A DNA stretch of 10,078 nt from Clostridiales bacterium (GCA_031269415.1 JAISZF010000081.1:1-10078), one strand, 5' to 3'. Counted from the stretch's first letter, positions 1 through 8,948 are shown. Numbers and translations are program-made. Notes: generated by a model not told the origin, from the sequence alone.

Positions 1-804
1 GGCGTAGGTAAGACCAGTTTGGTTTCCGCGCTGGCTAAATCGCTGGCGTGTTCCTTCAAACGGATACAGTTTACGCCTGATATTATGCCGTCAGATATTA
101 CCGGGTTTTCGACATTCAACCCAAGGACGGGGGATTTTGAATACAGGCCGGGCGCCGTTATGAGCCAGTTTATCCTGGCTGACGAGATTAACCGTACATC
201 GCCGAAAACACAGTCCAGCTTGCTGGAGGTTATGGAGGAAAATCAGGTAACTGTTGACGGCGTCACATACGCCGTGCCCAGCCCTTTTATGGTGCTGGCT
301 ACTCAGAATCCGTTGGAATATTTGGGTACGTATCCCCTGCCGGAAGCTCAATTGGATCGTTTTTTTATGAAGATTTCTTTAGGATATCCGGACGTGAGAG
401 AGGAAAGCCATATGCTGGGGCGTTTCAAGACGGGGAATCCGCTGCACACATTAAAACCCGCCGTGGACGCGTCCCAGATTATTGCCGTGCAAAAAATTGC
501 GGAGAACATATTTGTGGACTCGCAGCTCAACACTTATATCGTTGAACTTGTGAGGAATACCAGAATCCAGGAGGATGTCGTACTGGGGGCCAGCCCGCGC
601 GCCTCGCTGTACCTATTTAGATCCGCCCAGGCGTGGGCGATGTACCAAGGCCGTGATTACGTGCTGCCGGACGATATTATCCTGATGGCGCCGCATGTGC
701 TGGAACATAGAATTATGCTGAGGCAGGAAGCGCGGCTGAAGAAGATTACCGCTCTGAATATTATAGCGCGTTCGATTGAAAGCGTGAAAATGCCTTCGCT
801 ATGA
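1..804 (+). CDS. MoxR-family AAA+ ATPase, 5'-truncated
   Basis: This is an AAA+ ATPase of the MoxR family, a chaperone-like ATPase thought to help fold, assemble or activate partner proteins, often of the cell envelope. The reading frame is already open at base 1 and begins inside the Walker A motif (GVGKTS, bases 1-18), so the true start and roughly 40-50 residues lie upstream. Later motifs follow in order: Walker B FILADE (169-186), sensor 1 VLATQNP with its Asn codon at 307-309, the PEAQLDR arginine-finger region (340-360), and sensor 2 GASPRAS (586-606) in the C-terminal helical lid. All catalytic elements inside the window are intact. The TGA stop overlaps the ATG of the DUF58 gene (ATGA, 801-804), which implies translational coupling. 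MoxR next to DUF58 and a transglutaminase is a recurrent arrangement in bacteria. The family call is secure; the substrate is unknown. Confidence 0.93.
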   Translation, partial: GVGKTSLVSALAKSLACSFKRIQFTPDIMPSDITGFSTFNPRTGDFEYRPGAVMSQFILADEINRTSPKTQSSLLEVMEENQVTVDGVTYAVPSPFMVLATQNPLEYLGTYPLPEAQLDRFFMKISLGYPDVREESHMLGRFKTGNPLHTLKPAVDASQIIAVQKIAENIFVDSQLNTYIVELVRNTRIQEDVVLGASPRASLYLFRSAQAWAMYQGRDYVLPDDIILMAPHVLEHRIMLRQEARLKKITALNIIARSIESVKMPSL

Positions 805-1976
805 TAAAAAATCGCGTCACATACGGAATTATTCTGACAGCCGCTTTAGTGATGGTGTATTTTGAAAACGGAAGGATGTCCTATACGTTTTTATACGCCG
901 TACTCTTGATGCCCGCGATTTCCGCGCTGATGTGCCGGATTTCGCTGTACGGCCTGTCCGTTTCACAGATGGTTGAGAAGGACTTGATAATAAAGGGTGA
1001 AGAAACGCGATACCATATTGCGGCATATAACAGAAACTTCTTTATTACGCCTCTTCTGACCTTCAAATTCACAAACCCGGGTTACGCGGTGCGATCCGAT
1101 GCGGAAAACGCCGCGGTGACACTGCCGGGCCGATCCGAGGATGATATTTCGTTCTCACTGTCATGCGTGTATAAAGGCATTTACTATGTCGGCCTTCAAT
1201 CGGTACAAGCCTTGGATTTTTTGGGACTGTTCGCATTGAACCGGCAATGGAGGGATAAAACGCGTCTGGTTGTTTATCCCCGTGTAATTGAGATCGAAAG
1301 GTTTCCGCTGTCCATGAACCTGATGTCCAAGTCGTATTCGAGGTTTCAAACGAACGAGGAAGACTATTCCGCCATATCCGACGTAAGGCCGTACCTGCCA
1401 TCCGACAGTATGAAGCGCATACACTGGAAACTCTCGGCGAAGAAAAACAGCTTTATAACGAAGAACTATGAAAATACCGCGCTGAACTCGGCGGTTATAT
1501 TTTGGGACAGGCTCTCCGTCACAGGTGATGAGGAGTACCGTGTTATCGCGGAGGATAAGATCGTTGAAATAGCGGTGGCAATCAGTTATTACTGCCTGAA
1601 GAAGATGATACCCGTAGACCTGCACTATGGCGCGGGCGAGCCGCTGACGGCGGCCAACATCTCCGATTTTGAAAAGTTGTACGCCTGCTGCGCCCATTCG
1701 GAATTTAATCTGGATGAAAGCGTGGGCGGTTCGTTCGCGGTGTTCCTGAACGGGCAGACAAACCCCGTAAATATAACGATCATAACATCTCAACTTACAG
1801 ATATCCTGTTCGATGAGCTGACAGGGGCGTTTTATTTCGGGCATCATGTGATCCTGATATATATCCCTCCGGAACGGGAGAGCGACTTGGCGCTCAACAT
1901 ATTCGACATGCTGAGGGAAATCGGAATGTACGCGTATCGTATAGATATTAATCAGAATATTCTGGAGTATTTTTAA
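801..1976 (+). CDS. DUF58 domain-containing membrane protein
   Basis: This 391-residue protein belongs to the DUF58 family, whose members are regularly encoded next to MoxR ATPases and are presumed to be their partners; its molecular activity is unknown. Two hydrophobic segments at about residues 6-20 and 28-44 probably anchor it in the membrane. A beta-rich stretch follows, with DFLGLF at 139-144. The hallmark DUF58 motif is at 194-216, reading DVRPYLPSDSMKRIHW and then KLSAKKN, which matches the family pattern R-x-Y-x-P-x-D-x-x-x-x-I-x-W-x-x-S-A. The C-terminal part, rich in alternating hydrophobic and acidic runs, would fit the von Willebrand A-like fold proposed for the family, but I see no clear MIDAS motif. 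The start is the ATG that overlaps the upstream stop. No Shine-Dalgarno sequence precedes it, so translation probably depends on ribosomes finishing the MoxR gene. The usual length for the family is about 300-430 residues, so the gene looks complete. Confidence 0.9.
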   Translation: MIKNRVTYGIILTAALVMVYFENGRMSYTFLYAVLLMPAISALMCRISLYGLSVSQMVEKDLIIKGEETRYHIAAYNRNFFITPLLTFKFTNPGYAVRSDAENAAVTLPGRSEDDISFSLSCVYKGIYYVGLQSVQALDFLGLFALNRQWRDKTRLVVYPRVIEIERFPLSMNLMSKSYSRFQTNEEDYSAISDVRPYLPSDSMKRIHWKLSAKKNSFITKNYENTALNSAVIFWDRLSVTGDEEYRVIAEDKIVEIAVAISYYCLKKMIPVDLHYGAGEPLTAANISDFEKLYACCAHSEFNLDESVGGSFAVFLNGQTNPVNITIITSQLTDILFDELTGAFYFGHHVILIYIPPERESDLALNIFDMLREIGMYAYRIDINQNILEYF

Positions 1977-1984
1977 AGGAGGGG
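1975..1984 (+). promoter_or_regulatory. Strong ribosome binding site for the transglutaminase gene
   Basis: The run AAAGGAGGGG is a near-perfect match to the anti-Shine-Dalgarno sequence, and it overlaps the TAA stop of the DUF58 gene. Two adjacent in-frame non-ATG codons lie downstream, TTG at 1989 and GTG at 1992. Counted from the end of AGGAGG, the gaps are 6 and 9 bases, so both are workable. GTG is the more common alternative initiator, so 1992 is slightly favoured, a one-residue difference. Confidence 0.8.
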
Positions 1985-1988
1985 TGAT

Positions 1989-4460
1989 TTGGTGCGCAAG
2001 GCGTCTGATTACGCGTTTTTTTTGATTATCGGCGGTTTAATGGTATTTGCTTTAGCCTTTAATATCCTGAACGCGACAATAATCCCTGTATCTATTCCGG
2101 TAATAATCTTTGGGGTTATACTTTTTCTGATTTTATTTACAATTGTTTTCCATAATCACTATACGTTTTTAGCTACCTTGGGTTTTGTTGCGGCCGCCAT
2201 GCTGCTCGTCCTTTCCCAGTGGGACAATTCTTGGCTGAATGAAACCAACGCGACGGGCGTATCTGCTTATTTCCAAGGATTGATCCTATTTATACGGGGC
2301 TATCTGCCGTATGAGGACACCTACGGCCCGGTGATTACGCTGCTGGTCTGCGGCTTTTTAGCCTTGTACATGACACTATCGCTGTATGTGTCATTTCAGT
2401 TTTATTTTACCGCGCTGCTGGGCGCGGGCATATTTATCGTGAATAGTATTATGGACTACAAGCGTTCGGAAATCTCATTCGTTCTCTTTATATTCTGTTT
2501 CTGTGTTCTGATGTATAAAAAAATGAACAACCGAAGAAGGGACGTTAACCTCTCGGCAATCTATATGATGCCGGTATGCCTTCTGGTGGTTGCTTCCGCC
2601 TATTTCCTTCCGCCCGTGAACAGGCAGTGGGATAATGCCGACACCGTCGAATTACTTAAAAATCCGCTGAACAACGTGAATGATTTCTTTTATTTTATCT
2701 TTAACCCCAAATATTTCAGCTTTCAAGTGACCGGTTTTGAAGGCCGCGACGGCCGGCTGGGCGGCAGCCTAACAATGAACAACCGTGAGGTTATGCGTGT
2801 TAAGGCGGACAAACCCACGTATCTGGCCGGCGTTATTAAAGACATTTATACGGGAAACGCCTGGCTTACCGGTAACCTCGGCTTTACCGAGACATACAGC
2901 GAGGATCTCGCCCGCTTTGAGGCGATTGAAACGCAGGTGAATTCGCGGCTGGGCAGGGATTTTACTATCCAACGGCTGACGGTGAATATAGGAGACGCCC
3001 GCACGGGTACCGTATTCCGACCGATGAAAAACAGGGGAGTAGAGATAGCGACCGATTTGGATCTCCTGACGGACAGCTTTGGGGATATACGGCTGTCTGA
3101 CGTCCTGCCCTCGGACTCGGAATACAGTTTTGAGTACATGGATATTGATTATTCGGACGATACGGTTCTGAGTCTGCTGCGTAATTCTCATCGTGGGTTT
3201 TATCGGGAGGGCGTTTCGGCGGATATGTACGCCGATTTGATCAGCTCTCTGCTCGGCGGAGCCTCGGCCGTTTTCAACCCCTTGGATATATTGGATTTCC
3301 TCTGGGAATATTTAGAACCGGATCAAAGGTATATCTGGGGCGTATGGGAATACCAGAGCCGTTTAGGCTCTCGTTCCATGGGCTTTGATCCCGCCGGGTA
3401 TTTCAATGAGGAATTGATCCCGTACGCGGATTACGTATACGAAGCATTCCTCAACCTGCCGGAGAATCTTCCGCCTCGCGTCAGGAATTTGGCCGAAGAG
3501 CTTACGGCTTCCGCGGATAACGCGTATGATCGCGCGAAAGCTATAGAGGAGTATTTAGCAGAATTCCCCTATACGCTGATGCCGGGAATGCCGCCGGGGA
3601 ATCGCGATTTTGTGGACTATTTCTTATTCGACGGGCAGGAGGGATATTGCGTTTACTACGCCTCCGCCATGGCCGTTCTGTGCCGCTGTATCGGCCTTCC
3701 GTCCAGATATGTGGAAGGGTATATTATGCCCGCGTCGCCGTCGGAGGACGGATATTACACTGTTACAAACCTGCAGGCGCACGCCTGGGCCGAGGTGTAT
3801 TTTGAGGGGTTCGGCTGGGTTCCGTTTGAGGCCACCGCTCCGTACAGTTATAATTTCTATCAGTTGACGCCTCCGCTGAATCATCAGGTATTCACGCCGG
3901 AGTTCGCTTCGGATCCGAATTATGAGGACTACAGGGATCATATGTTAAACGGCAATGACAGGCTGCCCGGAACCGACCTTACACCGGCTCCCGCCTCAAA
4001 CAAACCGTCGGGAACCACAAACGCGGCTGCCGCGCTGCTGATCGCCTCAGTCGCGCTGCTAGTGGTTTTCGTGTGTTTTACGACCCTGATCCTGAAAGGC
4101 AAATACGATATATGGCGCGGGCAAGCGCGAATACAGAAGCTGCCGAGAAATGAACAGGCAATTGAGTATTTCCGGGAAATTATCAAAATGACGCGGTATT
4201 ATAGATACCCGATGCTGGATTATGAAACGCCCGCCGCGTACGCCGAGCGTATCGGAAAACGGTTCGCGTTTAAAAACGATTCTATATTTATCCGCGACCT
4301 CGCGCGTATTTACAATAAAGCCAAGTACGCCGGGGAGCAGATACACAGAGAAGAACTAACACTTATGAGGAACTGCCGGGATGAACTCCTGGCGTATATC
4401 CGCTATATGCGCCGTAAACCGGTGTTCATCTGGAACAGGTATATCACGCGCGGAATCTGA
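1989..4460 (+). CDS. Membrane-bound transglutaminase-like protein (TgpA type)
   Basis: This protein of about 823 residues has the layout of bacterial TgpA-like proteins. About seven hydrophobic segments (9-26, 31-54, 58-76, 113-134, 137-155, 161-176, 191-208) are followed by a large, presumably extracytoplasmic region. A transmembrane helix at 679-702 comes next, then a cytoplasmic tail (703-823) resembling DUF4129, with TPAAYAERIG and a conserved-looking helical end. An odd number of N-terminal helices agrees with the positive-inside rule and puts the catalytic domain outside. The transglutaminase-like core spans about 510-620. It contains Cys554 in EGYCVYYASAM, His598 in QAHAWAEVYF and Glu614 in GWVPFEAT, the expected Cys-His-acid order and spacing. 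The acid is Glu rather than the classical Asp. The fold is shared by peptidases and cross-linking enzymes, so protease, transglutaminase or peptide-modifying activity cannot be told apart from sequence. Numbering assumes the TTG start. It ends 7 bases before smc. Confidence 0.9.
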   Translation: MVRKASDYAFFLIIGGLMVFALAFNILNATIIPVSIPVIIFGVILFLILFTIVFHNHYTFLATLGFVAAAMLLVLSQWDNSWLNETNATGVSAYFQGLILFIRGYLPYEDTYGPVITLLVCGFLALYMTLSLYVSFQFYFTALLGAGIFIVNSIMDYKRSEISFVLFIFCFCVLMYKKMNNRRRDVNLSAIYMMPVCLLVVASAYFLPPVNRQWDNADTVELLKNPLNNVNDFFYFIFNPKYFSFQVTGFEGRDGRLGGSLTMNNREVMRVKADKPTYLAGVIKDIYTGNAWLTGNLGFTETYSEDLARFEAIETQVNSRLGRDFTIQRLTVNIGDARTGTVFRPMKNRGVEIATDLDLLTDSFGDIRLSDVLPSDSEYSFEYMDIDYSDDTVLSLLRNSHRGFYREGVSADMYADLISSLLGGASAVFNPLDILDFLWEYLEPDQRYIWGVWEYQSRLGSRSMGFDPAGYFNEELIPYADYVYEAFLNLPENLPPRVRNLAEELTASADNAYDRAKAIEEYLAEFPYTLMPGMPPGNRDFVDYFLFDGQEGYCVYYASAMAVLCRCIGLPSRYVEGYIMPASPSEDGYYTVTNLQAHAWAEVYFEGFGWVPFEATAPYSYNFYQLTPPLNHQVFTPEFASDPNYEDYRDHMLNGNDRLPGTDLTPAPASNKPSGTTNAAAALLIASVALLVVFVCFTTLILKGKYDIWRGQARIQKLPRNEQAIEYFREIIKMTRYYRYPMLDYETPAAYAERIGKRFAFKNDSIFIRDLARIYNKAKYAGEQIHREELTLMRNCRDELLAYIRYMRRKPVFIWNRYITRGI

Positions 4461-4467
4461 GGACAAT

Positions 4468-7400
4468 ATGTATTTAAAGACGTTGATATTGACTGGTTTT
4501 AAGTCGTTTCCCGAAAAGATCCGTCTGGAGTTCGGTACCGGCGTTACGGCGGTGGTCGGGCCGAACGGCAGCGGCAAAAGCAATATCTCCGACGCGGCGC
4601 GCTGGGTTCTGGGGGAGCAGAGCGCGAAAAGCCTGCGCGGAAGCAAGATGGAAGATATTATCTTCGCCGGAACGGAAAATCGGCGTTCTTTGGGGTTCGC
4701 CGAGGTTTCAATGGTTATTGATAACGCGGATCACCGTATGAAAACGGAATATTCCGAGATTACCGTCACACGGAGGATGTACCGTTCGGGCGAGGGGGAA
4801 TATCGGATAAACGGCGTTACATGCCGTCTGAAGGATATACACGAGCTGTTTATGGATACCGGCGTCGGCCGCGAGGGTTATTCGATCATAGGGCAGGGCA
4901 GGATAGAGGAGATACTGAGCGCCCGTTCCGAGGACAGGCGCATGCTGTTTGAGGAAGCGGCTGGAATTATCAAGTATAAGTCACGCAGACAGGACGCGTC
5001 CGTTAAGCTGGAGCGCGAGCGGCAGAATTTGCTTCGCGTGCAGGACGTTATCGCGGAATTGGAGCTGCATCTGCCTCCTTTAGCGGAACAGGCCGAAAAA
5101 GCGAAACTCTATCTAAATTTAAAGGAACAGCTTAAAACAGTTCAGGTGAACATTTTTTTAACACAGGCGCGGTCGGCCGAGAAGCAGACCGCGGAACTGA
5201 ACGAGAGTATCCGGGTGATGAACGCGCAGCGGGAGGCTGAACGCGCTAAACATGAGAATCAGAACCGGATTTACGAGCGTCTTCGATCCGACGCGGCGGA
5301 TACGGACGAACGTCTGCGCTTGCTCGACGGAGAGAGGGAAAGCCTGCGTTCCCGCGCCGAACGTACCGAGGTAAACATCAAGGTAGCGGAAGAGCGCCAG
5401 AGCAACATGATGAAAGCGGAGGAACGCCTGAACGCTCAGATAAATAAAAATAACGCGCAGGCGGACAGGAAGTATCAGACGCTGGCCGCGGAACGCGAGA
5501 GGGGAGCGGCCGCCGAATTGGAATCAGCCGCTCTGCGCGAACGTTTAGAGGCGGCTCAGAAGGCGTTCGACTCGTTCAGCGAAGGGTTAACCGAGAGGGA
5601 TCAGACTCTGGAGCGGTTAAATATTTCTTTGATGGATCGCATGAAAGCTTCGCTGGATTTGAAGAATAAGATCGAACGCGCGGAAAACCAGATAGAAACG
5701 CTGGCGGAACGTAAAGACGCGATGACGACCGAGGGTGAGGCCTGCGATCGCCGGATAGTGGAGGTAAACGCGCTATTGAACAGGGAACGCGCGGAGGCCG
5801 GTGAAACAGTCCGCCGTATGGACGCGCTGCTGGCGCGGATTCAGGAGATCCAGAAGCACGCGGCGGTGCTAAACGATCAATCCGAACAGTCAAGCCTGAA
5901 GGAGGCGGAGGCTGTCAGAAAACTCGGCGAGGCGGAATCCAGGCATACGGTGCTGTCGGAGATGGAACGCGGATTTGAGGGTTACAGGCGCGGTTCCAAG
6001 GCAGTGCTTAAACGCGGGCGGGAAATTACAGGTATACACGGCGCGGTGGGGGAATTGGCGCGTACGCCGGAGTATCTGGAAACAGCCGTCGAGACAGCCT
6101 TGGGTTCATCCCTGCACGATATTGTGACGGAAACCGACGCCGACGCCATCGCGGCGATCGAGTACCTGAAGAGCGCGAAGGAGGGCCGGGCCACTTTTCT
6201 GCCGCTCAACACTGTAAAGCCGCGCAGCTTGAACAAGGATAAAGACAGACTTCTGGCCGAACCCGGTGTAATCGGGATCGCGAGCGCGCTGATATCCCAT
6301 GATCCGATCTATGAAGGAATTTTCATGCATTTGCTCGGCGCGGTGATCATAGCGGACAACAGCGGGAACGCCGCGAAGATATCAAAGAAGTATAAACAAG
6401 GGCATATGATTGTAACGCTGGACGGTGAGGTTTTCAGCCCCGGCGGCGCGATTACCGGAGGCGGTTCAAATACGCGAGGCGGTTTAATCAGCCGGACCCG
6501 CGAGTTGGATGAATTGAAGGGCACAATTGTGGAACTGCGCGCGCGAGCGGAGGATTATCGTCGGGAATCGGCTGATATTAAAGCGAGAATCTCCGCCGAG
6601 GCCGACGAGCTTGAGACGGCGCGCGGCGAGTGGCAGGCGCTGCTGCTCGAAAACAACACGCAGCGGAACAGATGCGGGCAGTTGGAAGAAACAAATTTGG
6701 AGTTAAATAAAAAATTCAGCGATATTACGGAAGGGATCGAAAGACTGTCCGTTAAGGAAAACGAGGCCTTGAACGCGCTGACCCCGCTTCAGGCCGAGGT
6801 CAACGCGGCGGAACGCGAGATAAAGGCGATTCGTCTGGAATTGGATTCTCATTCCCGTTCAGCGAGCGGCGACAGGCAAAAACACGACGAGCAGGTCAGG
6901 GCGTTGACGGATCTGAAGATTCAGGCCGGCGGTTTGGAACAGACGCTCCGCGCCAACAAAGAAACCGCAGGCCGAATAGAGTCGGAGATAAAAGCCATGC
7001 TCGCCGATAATGAAACGCTTGAGCGCGATTTATCCGCCAGCCGTACGGAAAGGCGCAAGCTGGCGGAGTCCATGGAATCCATGAAATCCGATCTGGCTGC
7101 GGAAACTGCCCGGCTGGCGGAGCTGGCTGATCAGATTGAAGCAGCCGCCAACAACAGAGACGAGCTGCGCGAGCGGATCGCCGAAACGGAACGCAAACAG
7201 CGGACGGGAACGGAAACGCTGGCGAGCCTGGATAACGAGGTTCTGCGGCTGGAGATGCGAAGAGAACAGATCGAAACGGATACCCGCGGATTGTATGACG
7301 ATATGTGGGATGAATACCAGTTGACGGCCCAGACAGCGAAGGACGTCAAAACGCTCGATTTGACGCCGCATCAGATGAACCGCGAGGAACGAAGGCTGAA

Positions 7401-8022
7401 AAACGAGATCTCCGGGATAGGCGACGTTAATGTCGGCGCTATTGAGGAGTATAAGACCATAAACGGCAGATATGAGTTTCTGGCAAATCAGAGATCCGAC
7501 ATCTTAGCGGCTGAGCAAAAACTGCTTTCCGTAATAGACGAGCTGACCGGGCTTATGGAAAAACAGTTTGCCGCGCAATTCGAGCTTATTTCCCAGAACT
7601 TCAGCCTTGTGTTTCGCGAAATGTTCAGCGGGGGCAAGGCAAGATTGGTAATGAGCGACGCGAATAATATTTTGGAATCCGGAATAGAGATAGAAGCGCA
7701 GCCGCCGGGCAAGAACCTGCAGAGCATGTCGCTGCTCTCGGGCGGGGAGCGAGCCTTGACCGCCGCCGCGCTGCTGTTCGGCATTCTGCGGTTGAAGCCC
7801 TCGCCGTTCTGTATCCTGGATGAGATTGAAGCGGCTTTGGACGAGGCGAACGTCAACCGGTTCGCCGCGTATATACGTAAGATTTCCGGCGACACGCAGT
7901 TTATTCTGATCACGCACCGCAAGGGCACTATGGAGGCCGCAGACGTGCTTTACGGCGTCACCATGCAGGAAGCGGGCGTCAGCAAACTGGTTTCCGTGCG
8001 CTTGGAGGAAGCGTCCGCGTAA
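4468..8022 (+). CDS. smc: Chromosome partition/condensation protein Smc
   Basis: Smc is the ATPase core of the bacterial condensin. It dimerises, joins ScpA and ScpB, and compacts and helps separate sister chromosomes. At 1184 residues it matches the family length (about 1150-1200). The N-terminal head carries Walker A GPNGSGKS at residues 31-38. Another conserved head stretch, RRMLFEEAAGIIKYK, lies near residue 160. Long coiled coils follow at about 165-500 and 675-1030, rich in Glu, Arg, Ala and Leu. They flank a hinge at about 515-672 that ends in the glycine-rich ITGGGSNTRGG (662-672). The C-terminal head has the ABC signature LSGGER (1090-1095) and Walker B FCILDE with Asp1118 and Glu1119. 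Every motif needed for ATP hydrolysis is present. The ATG at 4468 was chosen because MYLKTLILTGFKSF is the canonical Smc N-terminus; the frame stays open upstream to 4381, but that extension resembles nothing in Smc. The Shine-Dalgarno GAGGA (4459-4463) sits only 4 bases before the ATG, so coupling to the gene before it is likely. Confidence 0.98.
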   Translation: MYLKTLILTGFKSFPEKIRLEFGTGVTAVVGPNGSGKSNISDAARWVLGEQSAKSLRGSKMEDIIFAGTENRRSLGFAEVSMVIDNADHRMKTEYSEITVTRRMYRSGEGEYRINGVTCRLKDIHELFMDTGVGREGYSIIGQGRIEEILSARSEDRRMLFEEAAGIIKYKSRRQDASVKLERERQNLLRVQDVIAELELHLPPLAEQAEKAKLYLNLKEQLKTVQVNIFLTQARSAEKQTAELNESIRVMNAQREAERAKHENQNRIYERLRSDAADTDERLRLLDGERESLRSRAERTEVNIKVAEERQSNMMKAEERLNAQINKNNAQADRKYQTLAAERERGAAAELESAALRERLEAAQKAFDSFSEGLTERDQTLERLNISLMDRMKASLDLKNKIERAENQIETLAERKDAMTTEGEACDRRIVEVNALLNRERAEAGETVRRMDALLARIQEIQKHAAVLNDQSEQSSLKEAEAVRKLGEAESRHTVLSEMERGFEGYRRGSKAVLKRGREITGIHGAVGELARTPEYLETAVETALGSSLHDIVTETDADAIAAIEYLKSAKEGRATFLPLNTVKPRSLNKDKDRLLAEPGVIGIASALISHDPIYEGIFMHLLGAVIIADNSGNAAKISKKYKQGHMIVTLDGEVFSPGGAITGGGSNTRGGLISRTRELDELKGTIVELRARAEDYRRESADIKARISAEADELETARGEWQALLLENNTQRNRCGQLEETNLELNKKFSDITEGIERLSVKENEALNALTPLQAEVNAAEREIKAIRLELDSHSRSASGDRQKHDEQVRALTDLKIQAGGLEQTLRANKETAGRIESEIKAMLADNETLERDLSASRTERRKLAESMESMKSDLAAETARLAELADQIEAAANNRDELRERIAETERKQRTGTETLASLDNEVLRLEMRREQIETDTRGLYDDMWDEYQLTAQTAKDVKTLDLTPHQMNREERRLKNEISGIGDVNVGAIEEYKTINGRYEFLANQRSDILAAEQKLLSVIDELTGLMEKQFAAQFELISQNFSLVFREMFSGGKARLVMSDANNILESGIEIEAQPPGKNLQSMSLLSGGERALTAAALLFGILRLKPSPFCILDEIEAALDEANVNRFAAYIRKISGDTQFILITHRKGTMEAADVLYGVTMQEAGVSKLVSVRLEEASA

Positions 8023-8033
8023 AGGAGATTTGT

Positions 8034-8948
8034 ATGGCGAATTTTTTTCAAAAAATGGTGGACAGTTTGGGAAAGACGCGCAAACAGCTTCAATCGGGGC
8101 TGGATTCCATATTGTCGCGTTTTGTTTCCATTGATGAGGAACTGTTTGACGAGCTTGAGGAGATGCTGATTCTCGCGGATGTGGGCTCGGCGACCTCGTC
8201 GGATATTATGGAGACTTTGCGTTCGCGCGTAAAGGCGGAACGCGTGTCGGACGTGGCGGACATCAGACGCTTATTGATTGAGGAAATAACAAAAATACTG
8301 GATGCCGGGGAGCCGGACATATCATATCCAAGCCCTTCGGCGATCCTCGTTATCGGCGTGAACGGAGTGGGCAAGACCACTTCCATCGGAAAATTGACAA
8401 ATCTGTTTATGAGCCAAGGGAAAAAGGTGGTGGTCGCCGCCGCCGACACTTTCCGTGCCGCCGCGATAGACCAACTGGCAATATGGTGCGAGCGCTGCGG
8501 CGCTCTAATGATACGGCATCAGGAAAATTCGGATCCCGCCGCCGTGGTTTACGACAGCGTCGCCTCCGCGAAGTCGCGCCGCGCCGACATCCTCATCTGT
8601 GATACCGCAGGCCGGCTGCAGAACAAAAAGAACCTCATGGAGGAACTGAAGAAACTGTTCCGCGTTCTTTCAACACAGTTTCCGGAAGCTCAACGGGAAG
8701 TGCTTTTAGTGTTGGACGCCACCACAGGACAGAACGGTTTAAATCAGGCGAGAATCTTCAAAGAAGTAACTGACGTAAAAGGTGTTATTCTGACAAAATT
8801 AGATGGTACCGCCAAGGGCGGGATAATTATAGCGATACAGAATGAACTGAACATTCCCGTAAAGTATATATGTACCGGAGAAGCTATAGATGATATTCAG
8901 CCGTTTAACGCGCGGGCGTTCGCCGGGGCTATGTTCGGGAATGTATAA
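8034..8948 (+). CDS. ftsY: Signal recognition particle receptor FtsY
   Basis: FtsY is the membrane-associated SRP receptor GTPase. It forms a complex with Ffh, delivers ribosomes making membrane proteins to the Sec translocon, and hydrolyses GTP to reset. The 304-residue protein has an N-domain helical bundle (about 1-95) and a G-domain with all SRP-GTPase motifs. These are GVNGVGKTTS at 108-117 (P loop), DTFRAAA at 138-144, DTAGR at 190-194, TKLDGTAKGG at 254-263 (guanine specificity) and GEAIDDIQPF at 282-291. The motif just before the last one reads CTGE where GVGE is typical, a mild variation. There is no long acidic A-domain, as is usual outside Proteobacteria. The N-terminal helix FFQKMVDSLGKTRKQL could serve membrane binding. 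AAAGGAGA (8021-8028) gives a well-spaced ribosome binding site overlapping the smc stop. The gene ends in tandem stops, TAATAA. The smc-ftsY pairing is conserved in Bacillota. No ylxM or ffh follows within the window. Confidence 0.98.
   Translation: MANFFQKMVDSLGKTRKQLQSGLDSILSRFVSIDEELFDELEEMLILADVGSATSSDIMETLRSRVKAERVSDVADIRRLLIEEITKILDAGEPDISYPSPSAILVIGVNGVGKTTSIGKLTNLFMSQGKKVVVAAADTFRAAAIDQLAIWCERCGALMIRHQENSDPAAVVYDSVASAKSRRADILICDTAGRLQNKKNLMEELKKLFRVLSTQFPEAQREVLLVLDATTGQNGLNQARIFKEVTDVKGVILTKLDGTAKGGIIIAIQNELNIPVKYICTGEAIDDIQPFNARAFAGAMFGNV

Noticed and set aside
1161..1847. A 228-codon open frame on the minus strand inside the DUF58 gene
   Set aside because: It lies entirely opposite a gene with a clear family motif, its translation shows no recognisable domain, and it has no upstream promoter or ribosome binding site that I can see. 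It is a coding shadow.
3610..3867. Additional open frames on both strands over the transglutaminase catalytic core
   Set aside because: These are other-frame readings of a conserved core with intact catalytic motifs, and they lack initiation signals.
4381..4467. A possible 29-residue N-terminal extension of Smc beginning at the ATG at 4381
   Set aside because: The extension overlaps the transglutaminase coding sequence and has no Smc similarity. The canonical Smc N-terminus begins exactly at the ATG at 4468.
7488..7928. Two overlapping minus-strand open frames opposite the C-terminal head of smc
   Set aside because: They are antisense to the highly conserved Smc signature and Walker B region, which explains the long open frames. 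Neither translation resembles a protein.
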